The translations under genes and the position numbers were made by a program. A DNA stretch of 64,000 bases from contig JARRQJ010000011.1 in NCBI GenBank assembly GCA_037381915.1, positions 1-64,000 of the forward strand, in the 5' to 3' direction. The notes below the pieces were generated by a model. It searched no databases and had not been told where the DNA came from. It worked only from the letters and a program-made list of their open reading frames with translations. The stretch comes from JARRQJ01 sp037381915. Its GTDB lineage: Bacteria > Pseudomonadota > Gammaproteobacteria > DRLM01. Shown piece after piece: positions 52,883 through 61,755 of the stretch. Position 1 is the first letter of the stretch; every line of letters starts with the position of its first letter.

Positions 52883-53365
52883 ATGCAGGTCGCCAAAAAC
52901 AAGGTTATTTCGATAGATTATACGCTTACCGATGCGCAGGGAGCGGAATTGGACAGCTCTCAAGGCAGAGGTCCCTTCGCCTATATTCACGGTATCGGCA
53001 ACATTATTCCAGGCCTGGAAGCCGCGCTGGAGGGCAAGTCGAAAGGTGATCAAGTCAACGCCGTGATTCCTCCTGAAAATGCCTATGGCGCGCGAGACGA
53101 AAAGTTGGTGCAAGATCTCCCGCGTTCGCAGTTTGACACCGATCAGGAGATTCAAGTGGGCATGCAGTTTCAGGCCATGAGTGAAGGTGGGCCGCGGGTG
53201 GTGACAGTGGTGAGCGTTGATGCGGATAACGTCACGATTGATGCCAATCATCCCTTGGCCGGTGTTACCCTGCATTTCGACGTCACCGTTAAGGAGATAC
53301 GTGAGGCAACGGGCGACGAATTGAGTCACGGTCATGTCCACGGTCCCGATGATCAGCATCATTGA
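52883..53365 (+). CDS. slyD: FKBP-type peptidyl-prolyl isomerase, SlyD-like
   Basis: This 160-residue protein has the SlyD two-domain layout: an FKBP catalytic part (VISIDYTLTDAQGAELDSS, GIGNIIPGLEAALEG), an inserted chaperone flap (AYGARDEKLVQDLPRSQF), and a short His-rich tail (HGHVHGPDDQHH) that could bind nickel. The tail is much shorter than that of E. coli SlyD. It speeds proline isomerisation in folding proteins and may help hydrogenase metallation. The gene appears to be monocistronic. Confidence 0.9.
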   Translation: MQVAKNKVISIDYTLTDAQGAELDSSQGRGPFAYIHGIGNIIPGLEAALEGKSKGDQVNAVIPPENAYGARDEKLVQDLPRSQFDTDQEIQVGMQFQAMSEGGPRVVTVVSVDADNVTIDANHPLAGVTLHFDVTVKEIREATGDELSHGHVHGPDDQHH

Positions 53366-53426
53366 CGAGGCAAAGCCTCCCATCTGCTAAACCATACCTG
53401 CTGCGAATCGACTGTACGAATCCCGC

Positions 53427-54647
53427 ATGCAGTCGCTGAAATTGAGCTTTGCCAATGGCCGGGGCCAGCGGCTGGCCGCCAATCTGGATCTGCCGCTGGC
53501 GGCTGCGCCCAAGACCTATGCCCTGCTCGCCCATTGTTTTACCTGCAGCCGCAATCTTCGCGCCATCGTTCGCATTAGCCGTGTCCTAGCGCAGGCCGGC
53601 ATCGCGGTGTTGCGGTTCGATTTCACCGGTTTGGGCGAGAGCGAGGGTGATTTCAGCGCGACGCAGTTTTCGTCCAATGTGGCCGACGTTGTTGCGGCGG
53701 CGCGCTTTCTCGAAAACAACTACGGAGCCCCTGGCCTGCTGATCGGTCATTCCCTGGGCGGCACGGCGGTGCTCGCCGCCGCAGCGCAGATCCCCGCGAG
53801 CAAGGCGGTGGCGGTCATCGCCGCGCCGGACGAGCCGACGGATATCTTCCGCCATTTCGCCGAGGCGCGTGACGCCCTTGAACGGACGGGACATACCGAG
53901 ATCAGCGTAGCGGGAAAGACGTACCGCTTGAACCGCGGCTGGCTTGACGATCTGAGCGGCGCGCGCATGGAGAAGGTGATTCGTGACTTGAGCCGGGCCC
54001 TGTTGATTCTCCACGCGCCGGGTGACGAAGTGGTGGATGTGGATAACGCCTCGCGCATCTATCGCGCCGCCCGTCACCCCAAGAGCTATATCTCCCTGGA
54101 CGATGCCGATCATTTGCTGACGACGGACGCCGACGCCGATTATGCCGGAAGGCTCATCGCCGCCTGGGCGGATAGATACCTGCCTGTCGCCGCCGCGCCG
54201 GTGGTCACGGCTACCCGACAGCGTGAGGTTGCGGTGCACATCGGCCGAGACCGTTACCATACGGATATACTCGCCGGCGGCCATGGGCTGAGTGCCGATG
54301 AGCCGCGAAGTCAGGACGGTAGTGACGGCGGGCCGTCACCCTATGAACTGTTATTGGCGGCGTTGGGGTCCTGTGTCGCCATTACTCTGAGGATGTATGC
54401 CGATCGCAAACACTGGCCGCTGGATGCGGTGCAATTGCGGTTGTGTCACGAGAAGATCCATGCCGGCGATTGCGAAGATTGCGAAAAGAAGACCGGTAGA
54501 ATAGACCATATTGACATGGATTTGGACTTGCACGGGCCGCTCGACGCCGCACAACGTCGGCGCCTCATGGAAATCGCCGACAAATGTCCAGTGCATAAGA
54601 CCTTGCTCGAAGAAGTGAAAATCACGATGCATTTGCGGGAGTCATAA
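53427..54647 (+). CDS. Alpha/beta hydrolase-OsmC fusion protein
   Basis: This 406-residue protein joins an alpha/beta hydrolase (about residues 1-255; nucleophile elbow GHSLGG, then LLILHAPGDEVVD and a C-terminal DDADHLL with Asp/His) to an OsmC/Ohr-type domain (about 275-400) with the two Cys of the peroxidatic pair in LAALGSCVAITLRMYA and DKCPVHKTL. OsmC proteins reduce organic hydroperoxides. The same fusion is found in many bacteria, but its substrate is not known. No membrane segment is present. Confidence 0.9.
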   Translation: MQSLKLSFANGRGQRLAANLDLPLAAAPKTYALLAHCFTCSRNLRAIVRISRVLAQAGIAVLRFDFTGLGESEGDFSATQFSSNVADVVAAARFLENNYGAPGLLIGHSLGGTAVLAAAAQIPASKAVAVIAAPDEPTDIFRHFAEARDALERTGHTEISVAGKTYRLNRGWLDDLSGARMEKVIRDLSRALLILHAPGDEVVDVDNASRIYRAARHPKSYISLDDADHLLTTDADADYAGRLIAAWADRYLPVAAAPVVTATRQREVAVHIGRDRYHTDILAGGHGLSADEPRSQDGSDGGPSPYELLLAALGSCVAITLRMYADRKHWPLDAVQLRLCHEKIHAGDCEDCEKKTGRIDHIDMDLDLHGPLDAAQRRRLMEIADKCPVHKTLLEEVKITMHLRES

Positions 54648-54655
54648 GACCGGTC

Positions 54656-55459
54656 TCAGGCTTGCCCAGGCACCCTGCGACGGAACCGCCGCATCGCAAG
54701 ATGCAGGAACAGCCACACCGGCATGGCCCAGACGGCCCCGCCGCCCCCGTTTGACGAACTGCTTTGACTGGCGCTATTGCTGGTTGTGGCATCGACGCCG
54801 GAATACAGGGCGATGATCCCGTTTATGTCGTCGAGCTGCAGGCTGTCGATAGAGCTGATCTGCGAGTTCATTATGGCCGTCACGGTCTGTCCCGCGTCGT
54901 CGGGATGGTCAAGGCCCAGAGCATGGCCGAGCTCATGGAGAAACACCCGCCGGAAATCCTGGATGCGCCGCCCCGAGGCGTCGGTTCGGATGGCGCCGGT
55001 GTAGTACGGGCTCCACAATTGCGCGCTGTCGGCGAGGATGTCGGTGTCGGAGAGATACCAGGTATCGCCGATCTTTTCATAACTGCGCTTGGTAACGGCG
55101 ATGGCGTCGCCAAACGCGGCGTTGTCGCAGGTGGTGGCGCGCCACCCGCCGCTGTTGATATGATCCGCGCTATTGCAGGGCTGCGCCGCCCCCTTGCCCA
55201 CGCTCCACTGCATGGGGGTTCCGATCCCATTCCACTCGCCCATGGCCACCACGGCGCTGTCGTTGTAGGCGCCGCCGAAATTGAGGACGAGACTCTGTCG
55301 CGGGTTGTACCAGATCACCGGTTCACCCGAGCCGGGGACTTGATTTTGCTGTACGGATGAACCGTCGGGTGTCGCGGTTCCGAAGGCATAGGCGAAGGCC
55401 AGTGCCGGTATACCCGATAGCACCGCCGCTGCCGCCAACAAATCACGGAACGATTTCAC
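54656..55459 (-). CDS. Exported matrixin-like zinc metalloprotease
   Basis: This 267-residue protein has a signal peptide (about 1-23) and a metzincin catalytic domain with HELGHALGLDH (three zinc His and the catalytic Glu) and a Met-turn in AIMNSQISSIDSLQLDDING. The C-terminus has a Ser/Asn linker, a GGGG stretch, a hydrophobic segment (AVWAMPVWLFLHLAM) and an RRFRRR tail, the layout of GlyGly-CTERM sorting signals processed by a rhombosortase. It likely ends up outside the cell. The GTG start at 55459 overlaps the stop of the upstream gene by 4 nt; longer open frames upstream are spurious. Confidence 0.88.
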   Translation of the reverse strand: MKSFRDLLAAAAVLSGIPALAFAYAFGTATPDGSSVQQNQVPGSGEPVIWYNPRQSLVLNFGGAYNDSAVVAMGEWNGIGTPMQWSVGKGAAQPCNSADHINSGGWRATTCDNAAFGDAIAVTKRSYEKIGDTWYLSDTDILADSAQLWSPYYTGAIRTDASGRRIQDFRRVFLHELGHALGLDHPDDAGQTVTAIMNSQISSIDSLQLDDINGIIALYSGVDATTSNSASQSSSSNGGGGAVWAMPVWLFLHLAMRRFRRRVPGQA

Positions 55460-56067
55460 GGCTGAACATTCCCTGTGGTAGGAGTCAGGCGACTGCGGAT
55501 CGCCTGGACGAAAGTATCCAGGGACGGTGCGTTTTGCGCGGCGGAAGTCAAGGCGCGTCGGCCGGTGCGGTCGATTTGATCGTCCCGGACCACGACATGT
55601 TTCCCTTGGGTGGTGGTAAGCACCCGGTACACACCCTGGGTGATACCTACCACGGGAAAAAAATCGCGGCGGTTGCCGCGGATGAACAGCAGGTAGCGCT
55701 GCCCGGTCTGAAACGTCGGCACGCCCGGGTAGTCCTGGGCGAAGCGTCCCACTACCCCGCCCGGTACCCGCAGCTCGTATTCCATGGTGGCCACCCGGCC
55801 CTTCACCACGTCCAGATTGCCAAAACTCACATAGCTGAAAATGGTATTTTGATCCAGTCCGCCGTCGGCGAATTCGCTGCGCACATCCTGCACCGTTCCC
55901 ACCAGCACCAAGTCGGCGCGTTGCACCAGTTCGTCGAAGGAGCGCGGCACCACGCTGAGGGCGAAGGCGGGCGCGTGCGCCAACAGGGACACGGCCAGCA
56001 CCGCCCCCAGTCCCATCCTGTGGAGCCATCTGCGCTCTACGAGAAAACGAAGGAAATGAGAGCTCAT
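55456..56067 (-). CDS. Exported protein encoded with the metalloprotease
   Basis: This 203-residue protein has a signal peptide (hydrophobic core near residues 18-35, cleavage near AFA) followed by a mature part beginning VPRSFDELVQRADLVLVGTV, with a likely beta-rich fold (ELRVPGGVVGRF, QRYLLFIRGNRRDFFPVVG). Similar proteins often lie beside matrixin-type proteases, but I cannot name a family. It overlaps the protease gene by 4 nt, so it may be a chaperone, inhibitor or partner of the protease. Confidence 0.7.
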   Translation of the reverse strand: MSSHFLRFLVERRWLHRMGLGAVLAVSLLAHAPAFALSVVPRSFDELVQRADLVLVGTVQDVRSEFADGGLDQNTIFSYVSFGNLDVVKGRVATMEYELRVPGGVVGRFAQDYPGVPTFQTGQRYLLFIRGNRRDFFPVVGITQGVYRVLTTTQGKHVVVRDDQIDRTGRRALTSAAQNAPSLDTFVQAIRSRLTPTTGNVQP

Positions 56068-56187
56068 AGTTGGGAGCTTAGCCGAATCACGCTGAAGTGA
56101 ACATGAAGGCCGTGAGCTTGGAGCCGGGATGCAGGTGGACCTGGTAATCCAAATATTGATATTTAACAGTGTATTAGGGCGCGCGCC

Positions 56188-56807
56188 ATGGAAATGCTGC
56201 TGAATACATTTGTGGTCCTGTGCATTGTTATCGACCCGGTCGGCTTGGCGCCGATGTTCCTTGCCCTGACTCCGGGGTCGAGTCTTGGCTATCAGCGCAA
56301 GATGGCGTTTCGTGGCAGCCTGCTGGCGAGCACGATGTTACTGGTGTTCTATTTTGCCGGCGATCGATTGCTGGCCGCACTGGGTATCGGCCTGCCCGCC
56401 TTCCGTATCGCCGCCGGCGCACGGTTGTTTCTTTTGGCCATCGATATGGTGTTTGCACGCCAGTCGGGTTTGCGTTCCACTACCATCCGCGAGCAGCGCG
56501 AGGCTGAGGGCAAACACAATATCTCGGTCTTTCCGCTGGCTTTCCCCTGATCGCCGGTCCGGGCGCCTTGACCACGGTATTGCTGATGTCTTCCGTGGCC
56601 AGGGTTGTCTTCGCCTTTACCACTACCTTAATCGTGTTGTTAATCGTATTGGGCCTCACCCTGGTTTCGCTGCTGTATGCTTCGCCCATCCTGCAGTTTC
56701 TCGGCGAGACCGGCACCAATGTCAGCAGCCGCCTGTTCGGTCTGATCTTCGTCACCCTGGCAGTCCAGTTTATCCTGGACGGCATGCATGCCAGCTTTCA
56801 CCCATGA
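56188..56807 (+). pseudogene. marC-family membrane protein with a single-base frameshift
   Basis: The first 120 codons encode a MarC-family N-terminus (LCIVIDPVGLAPMFLALTPG to NISVFPLAFP) and meet TGA at 56548-56550. After the run CCCC at 56544-56547 the plus-one frame continues as LIAGPGALTTVLLMSSVARV to VQFILDGMHASFHP. One missing C would restore a 206-residue protein of normal length with six membrane helices. MarC proteins are integral membrane proteins of unclear function. A single error in a C run is a likely cause, so this could be a sequencing error. Confidence 0.85.
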
Positions 56808-56821
56808 GTTCTGGACGGTGC

Positions 56822-57391
56822 TCAGGCGCGCGAGGTGAACCTGCCGGTCCGGGTATTGACTCGAATGCGTTTGCCCTGGGCCAGGTACTCTGGCACCTGT
56901 ATGACCAGGACGGTGGTAAGGGTTGCGGGTCTACTGCGGGCAATGGCGGAAGCGCCTTTCATCGCCGGCCCGCAGGCCATGATCTCCATCTCCACCGTGT
57001 CCGGCAGTTCGATACCCGGTTGCGTCTCCCCCGCTGCCAGCAATTGGATGGCCGCCATACCGTCCGAGAGCTAAGCAGGTTCAGGCCCCAGCAGTTCATC
57101 AGGCAGGGTGTCCTGTTCATAATTTTCATTGTCCATGGATGTGCAACTCCCATTGTCGCGAAAGATCAACCGAGCAGGGCGGCGGGTGAACCCCACTTCC
57201 TGCAAGGTGTCGTCACCGCAGTAGGTCTGGTCCTGCTACTGCTACTGCTTGGTTACCACATTGCGGAAACTCACTTTGTACAACGTGTTGGCGCCGCGCG
57301 ACGACGGCGCCTTGACCGTCACCTCCTTCGCCACGTAGATCGTGCCGTCGATATTGACGACCGCACCGTTCTTGAGATCGCTGGCCTTCAT
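56822..57391 (-). pseudogene. efpL: EF-P-like gene efpL (yeiP) with three in-frame TAG codons
   Basis: The minus strand encodes in one frame of 189 codons a full-length EfpL/YeiP-type protein: MKASDLKNGAVVNIDGTIYV, SSRGANTLYKVSFRNVVTKQ, then GDDTLQEVGFTRR, and the C-terminal PATLTTVLVIQVPEYLAQGK. TAG codons interrupt it at codons 50, 52 and 107 (57242-57244, 57236-57238, 57071-57073). Codons 49-53 form a CAG-TAG-CAG-TAG-CAG tandem repeat, which suggests a 6-bp duplication. EF-P relatives help ribosomes through poly-proline stretches. No frameshift is present, so this is a young pseudogene, or, less likely, TAG is read through. Confidence 0.85.
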
Positions 57392-57477
57392 GGGGCTGGT
57401 ATCCTATGGTTATGCACTGGAGTGGATTATAGTGGAGATGAAGGCCGCGGGTTTGCGGGATTGGACGGAACAAAAAG

Positions 57478-58011
57478 ATGAAAATTCGTACCTTTAAAAA
57501 CACCTGGCCCCATATAGACGATTCGGCCTATGTCGATCCCCTGGCCTCGGTGATCGGCAACGTGGCGATCGGGCCCGATTCGTCGGTATGGCCCATGACC
57601 GTGATCCGCGGCGACGTGAATCATATCCGTATCGGGGCCCGCAGCAATGTTCAGGATGGCAGCATCGTTCACGTCACCCACCCGTATGCCGCGCGGCCAC
57701 AGGGTAACGCGGCGACAATCGGTGATGACGTCACCATCGGCCACCGCGCGGTCATCCACGGGTGTACCATAGGCAACGAATGCCTGATTGGCATTGGCGC
57801 GATCATCCTGGACGGCGCGGTGCTGCAAGACCGCGTGCTGCTCGGGGCGGGCAGTCTGGTAACGGAAGACAAGGTCCTGGAAAGCGGATATCTCTACGTC
57901 GGGAGTCCCGCCCGGCAAGTGCGGCGCTTGAATGATGAAGAGCTCAAATGGTTCAAATATTCAGCACAACACTACGTGCAGTTGAAGAACGACCATCTGG
58001 TTTCCGTGTGA
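57478..58011 (+). CDS. Gamma-carbonic anhydrase family protein
   Basis: This 177-residue protein is a left-handed beta-helix of hexapeptide repeats (for example VIGNVAIGPDSSVWPMTVIR). The gamma-carbonic anhydrase zinc ligands are likely the His of SIVHVTHPYA and the two in the TIGHRAVIHGCTIG stretch. It belongs to the YrdA/PaaY group, whose carbonic anhydrase activity varies. It is divergent from efpL, with 86 nt between starts. Confidence 0.93.
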   Translation: MKIRTFKNTWPHIDDSAYVDPLASVIGNVAIGPDSSVWPMTVIRGDVNHIRIGARSNVQDGSIVHVTHPYAARPQGNAATIGDDVTIGHRAVIHGCTIGNECLIGIGAIILDGAVLQDRVLLGAGSLVTEDKVLESGYLYVGSPARQVRRLNDEELKWFKYSAQHYVQLKNDHLVSV

Positions 58012-58047
58012 GCGCGCCAGCCGGCGCCACGCTTGCACGCCCCCGTG

Positions 58048-58653
58048 TCAGGGCATGCCGAGTTTGACCACCATCTTGCCGTCGCGCACCTCGATCGACT
58101 TGATCTCGCTGCCCATGAACCGCTTCGCTTCGCCCAGCTGTCCCAGCGTGTAGATAGGGTGGTCGCGCAGCAAGTCTCTGAGCACTCCGTCGGCGAGCCG
58201 TCGAATCTGAGCCAGATAGACAGTCGGTATTCCGTCGACCTGCAAGTCCTTTACACCGGCATCATCCAAATAGAAATTCCCGCTGGGGCCGGCGAAGCGT
58301 AATACACCGTCCACCGTGATATGCCCGGAGACGGAAAACTGCTCGGCCGCGGTAGCGTCGATTCGTAAGCCGAGACCGATGCGGTTGCTGTGCGCGGTCA
58401 AGATCACCCGCGGGTGGTGCAGGCGCACGCTGACCAGCTCGTCCGCACGTACGATGGGAAACAAGCGCTCGACACGCCGCTGCACATTGGCGCGGTCCAG
58501 GGCGATGATGAGATTCATGTCTTCGGCATACGCCGCTTGCACCGCCAGCCACATAATCACCGCCGTCCAACAGCGTATGCGTCGCCGTACGTCGACCTTC
58601 CCGGAGAGTGGCGGAGAAACCACCTCGCAATTCACCGCAACATGATGGACCAT
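58048..58653 (-). CDS. DUF1439/YceB-like exported protein
   Basis: This 201-residue protein has a hydrophobic signal (about residues 27-43, WTAVIMWLAVQAAYA) followed by a region resembling DUF1439/YceB proteins: RVERLFPI, VSVRLHHPRVILTAHSNRIG, GHITVDGVLRFAGPSGNFYL and HPIYTLGQLGEAKRFMG. YceB-like proteins are outer-membrane or periplasmic lipid-binding-like proteins of unknown role; this one lacks an obvious lipobox Cys. The start is uncertain because the signal sits inside the frame. It begins 17 nt after the LVIVD gene and is probably in the same operon. Confidence 0.65.
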   Translation of the reverse strand: MVHHVAVNCEVVSPPLSGKVDVRRRIRCWTAVIMWLAVQAAYAEDMNLIIALDRANVQRRVERLFPIVRADELVSVRLHHPRVILTAHSNRIGLGLRIDATAAEQFSVSGHITVDGVLRFAGPSGNFYLDDAGVKDLQVDGIPTVYLAQIRRLADGVLRDLLRDHPIYTLGQLGEAKRFMGSEIKSIEVRDGKMVVKLGMP

Positions 58654-58670
58654 GAGGTTGCTCGACGCCG

Positions 58671-61600
58671 CTAGCGAGGGGGCGGGGCGTGCCGTTTATT
58701 CTTGGCGCGTTGTTGTTGCAACAGACGTTGGAATTCTTGCGGCGTGATCTTCGGCCGGGAAAAGCGCGGCATGCTCACTCTCACGGCGTTGGTCCGGGTA
58801 CTGCTGTCACCGGTCGCGTCGCTGAGGTTCAGGTTGTAGCTCCCCAGGGGCGTATAGGGCGGGAAGCTCACGCTAATTTGATCGGCGGCCTTCTGTTCGG
58901 TACGCAGGCCGGTCAACGGCGCGAGGGCGGTGATGGCGCGTTCGCCGGCGAGGTACACCGTCCCCTTGTGTACGGTGATGCGGGTTGCCAGAGATGTCAG
59001 GGGATAACGCCCTTGCAGACGAAGATGCTTGTCGTTCAGGCGGAAGACATACACCCCTTCGTTCTTCACCGTGGCGTAGAGCATGCCGTCGGCGGCGGTC
59101 ATGTCGGAGATGGTTCCCTTGAAGGGATAACTGGCCAGGGGCGCCAGGCCCGTGCCCGTGTTGCGCAAGACCAGCAGACCCCGTTGCGGCTGATACAAGA
59201 ACATTGCATCGCCCAGCATGCGCAGCATGCTGCTGTCGCCGCTCAGCACATCCCGGCTGCGCAGGACGGGATGCTCGGGCGTGCTGATGTCCAAGCGTTT
59301 CACCACCGAGTCCGGAGTCAACACATAGAGGGTATCGCCGTGCAACTCCATGTCCGCCACCGGCGTGATGTAGCGGGCGATTTCCTTGGGCCATCGCGGT
59401 TTGCTGACATCGGCGATGACGATGCCGAGCCTGGGTACGGCGAAATAGGCGATATTGCCCTTGGCTGTGATGGTGCTGGCCGCGGCCGGCAGCTTCAATG
59501 CGCCGATATCGTAGGCCTCGAAGGGATTCTTGATATTGACCAGATCAACCGTACCGTCGTCTTCCGCCAGGAGAGCGGTGTCCTGGAGGAGCATAATGCG
59601 TTCGACGGGGTGGTTGGTGTCCACCCCGGTAACCCAGGTGGGATTGAGCGGGTTTCGGTTGTCGAAAATCTGTAATCCGCCGCTGCCGTTGGCAGCGAAC
59701 AGAAAAGTGTCGCGGGCGGCGATTTGTTGCACGCGTCCCCGTTCGTGATAGCGGTCGGCGAGCACCGGGTGTGCGGGGTCTTTGACATTCAAGGCCAGGA
59801 AACCACCCCACCAGTCCGATACGTAGACATGGTCGCCCTCTACATTCACCCCCCAGGCTGCACCGGGGGTATCGTAGCTGCCGACCAGCCGGGGACGGGA
59901 CGGATCGTGAATGTCGATAATTTCCACCCCCGCCAGCCAATCGGCCAGATAGAGATAATCTTTTTGCATCGCGATGCCGCGGGCGTTACCCGGTGTCGCG
60001 AGGTGGGCCAATTGCTTGGGCGCGGCGGGGTCGTGGACATCCACCATATACAGGCCTTGGTCGAAGAAACTCACATAGGCGATGCCGTTGCGCACCGACA
60101 CATCTTCGGCGCGCCCACCGGGATTGAACTGTCCCAGCAGGCGGGCGTGCTGGATGTCGCTGACATCGATGAGCAGCAGGCCGCCCTGATCGTCGGCCAC
60201 ATAGGCGGTGGTGCCGTCCACAGCGATGCCCCACGCCATGCCCGGGGTCTTCACGGTGGTAATGAGGCGTGGCTTGGTCACGTCATGGACGTCGATGATC
60301 TGCAGTCCGCCGCGGTGGCCGGCGAGATACAGGGTATGGCCCACCAATTTAGGGATGTAGGCCAGGCCGGGGGTGGGCAGGTTGGCGATCAGCTTGGGTT
60401 GCAGCGGATTGTGGACATCGACGATCTGCAGGCCGTGGTCATCATCGGCCACATAGGCGATGCCGTCATGCACGGTGATGCCCTTGGAAGAACCCGGGGT
60501 GTGAAAACTGGAGAACAGGGTGAGATGATCGGGATGGCTGATGTCGTAAAGATGGATGCCGGAAAACCAGTCGGCCACATAGGCGATATTGCCATCGATG
60601 TAGGCGCGGCGTTCGCCACCGAAATTCACCCCCCGCCCCACGTCCAGGCCTTCGTTGCTGATCTGCGGGGCCTGGGGAGAAAAATCGATCTTTTGCAGGC
60701 GTTGTCCCACGGCGACCAGCGATTCCTGCCCTCGTAACGCCACGGCGTCCACCTTGGCATGCAGCGGATAGATGGATCTGGTGGTCGGCAATTCCGGCCG
60801 GGAGATATCCAACATGGCGACTTGTCCCTGCCGGTTGCTCAGCAGGACGCGATTGTACTGCACCGCCACCTGACCGACCTCGCCAAGCTTGCCGTGGCTG
60901 CCGATCCAAATAGGTGTCCTGACATTGCGGACATCCAACACCAGCAGCCCGTCCCCACCTTGCGCGACGAAGGCCAGCCCTTTCTGCAGGGCGACGTCCA
61001 GCGCCGGACCGGTGGTGCGATAATGGCCGATGCGCGTGCCGCTGTCGCCGTCCACGATCGCCAGGCCGTGCTCACCTTCCGCGAGAAAGACATGATCGCC
61101 ATCGCTGGCGAGCGACGCCGCCGGATGGTCCAGGCGCCGCCGCGGCAAGGCCCGCGGTTTGGCCGTGGCGCTGACCTTCACGGCTTGCAGGCCGTCGTCG
61201 CCGACCAGCAGATAGGCGCGGGTGCCGCTCCAACTCATGGCGCTGATCGTCCCCCCGACATCCAGGCTGTACAGCAGGTGTGGCCGCTCGTGATCGCGGA
61301 TATCGATCTGGATCAGGCGGCCGTTCTTGGCGCTGGCCAAGGCCTGATGACCCCGCACGGCGACCTGGGTGTAGTCGCCGCCGTCATGATAGTCGGCGGT
61401 GATTTTCATCTTGGCGAGGTCCACCACCACCACCCCCGCCGTGCCCACTGCCACCAGCGCCACGCCGTCACTCACCGCCACGTCGTGCGCCGTCCCGGGC
61501 AGCTTCGTGCTGGCCTCCAGCGTGGGTCCGCCGGGATCAACCGTCAGCTGGCTGCCGGGTTTGGCATCGTGCATGGTAACCGTGACGGTACCGCCCTTGC

Positions 61601-61715
61601 CGTAGTAGAGCGTGTCGGGGAGGACGTTTGCGATTCGCGGCGTGGCGCCGGCCGCGGCGCTGGTCAAAATGTAACAAAACAAACCTAAACCGATTTTCGA
61701 GACGTACTGCAACAT
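58671..61715 (-). CDS. Large periplasmic LVIVD-repeat beta-propeller protein
   Basis: This 1014-residue protein has a signal peptide (about 1-23, LGLFCYILTSAAAGA), then many LVIVD-type repeats of about 40-45 residues (such as GLQIVDVHNPLQPKLIANLP, GLYMVDVHDPAAPKQLAHLA and GVEIIDIHDPSRPRLVGSYD) running to about residue 860, and a C-terminal Ig-like strand region and basic tail. The repeats probably form one or more propellers for protein or carbohydrate binding outside the cytoplasm. The ATG at 61715 gives a clean signal. The downstream DUF1439-like gene follows by 17 nt. No binding partner is known. Confidence 0.85.
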   Translation of the reverse strand: MLQYVSKIGLGLFCYILTSAAAGATPRIANVLPDTLYYGKGGTVTVTMHDAKPGSQLTVDPGGPTLEASTKLPGTAHDVAVSDGVALVAVGTAGVVVVDLAKMKITADYHDGGDYTQVAVRGHQALASAKNGRLIQIDIRDHERPHLLYSLDVGGTISAMSWSGTRAYLLVGDDGLQAVKVSATAKPRALPRRRLDHPAASLASDGDHVFLAEGEHGLAIVDGDSGTRIGHYRTTGPALDVALQKGLAFVAQGGDGLLVLDVRNVRTPIWIGSHGKLGEVGQVAVQYNRVLLSNRQGQVAMLDISRPELPTTRSIYPLHAKVDAVALRGQESLVAVGQRLQKIDFSPQAPQISNEGLDVGRGVNFGGERRAYIDGNIAYVADWFSGIHLYDISHPDHLTLFSSFHTPGSSKGITVHDGIAYVADDDHGLQIVDVHNPLQPKLIANLPTPGLAYIPKLVGHTLYLAGHRGGLQIIDVHDVTKPRLITTVKTPGMAWGIAVDGTTAYVADDQGGLLLIDVSDIQHARLLGQFNPGGRAEDVSVRNGIAYVSFFDQGLYMVDVHDPAAPKQLAHLATPGNARGIAMQKDYLYLADWLAGVEIIDIHDPSRPRLVGSYDTPGAAWGVNVEGDHVYVSDWWGGFLALNVKDPAHPVLADRYHERGRVQQIAARDTFLFAANGSGGLQIFDNRNPLNPTWVTGVDTNHPVERIMLLQDTALLAEDDGTVDLVNIKNPFEAYDIGALKLPAAASTITAKGNIAYFAVPRLGIVIADVSKPRWPKEIARYITPVADMELHGDTLYVLTPDSVVKRLDISTPEHPVLRSRDVLSGDSSMLRMLGDAMFLYQPQRGLLVLRNTGTGLAPLASYPFKGTISDMTAADGMLYATVKNEGVYVFRLNDKHLRLQGRYPLTSLATRITVHKGTVYLAGERAITALAPLTGLRTEQKAADQISVSFPPYTPLGSYNLNLSDATGDSSTRTNAVRVSMPRFSRPKITPQEFQRLLQQQRAKNKRHAPPPR

Positions 61716-61755
61716 GGAACTGTGTTACCTGTTTTGAATAGTTGAGAACCGCCGT

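Noticed and set aside
56822..57391. General recoding of TAG as an amino acid
   Set aside because: dnaN and gyrB both end in TAG at their normal lengths, so TAG is an ordinary stop. Local read-through is left open but is not favoured.
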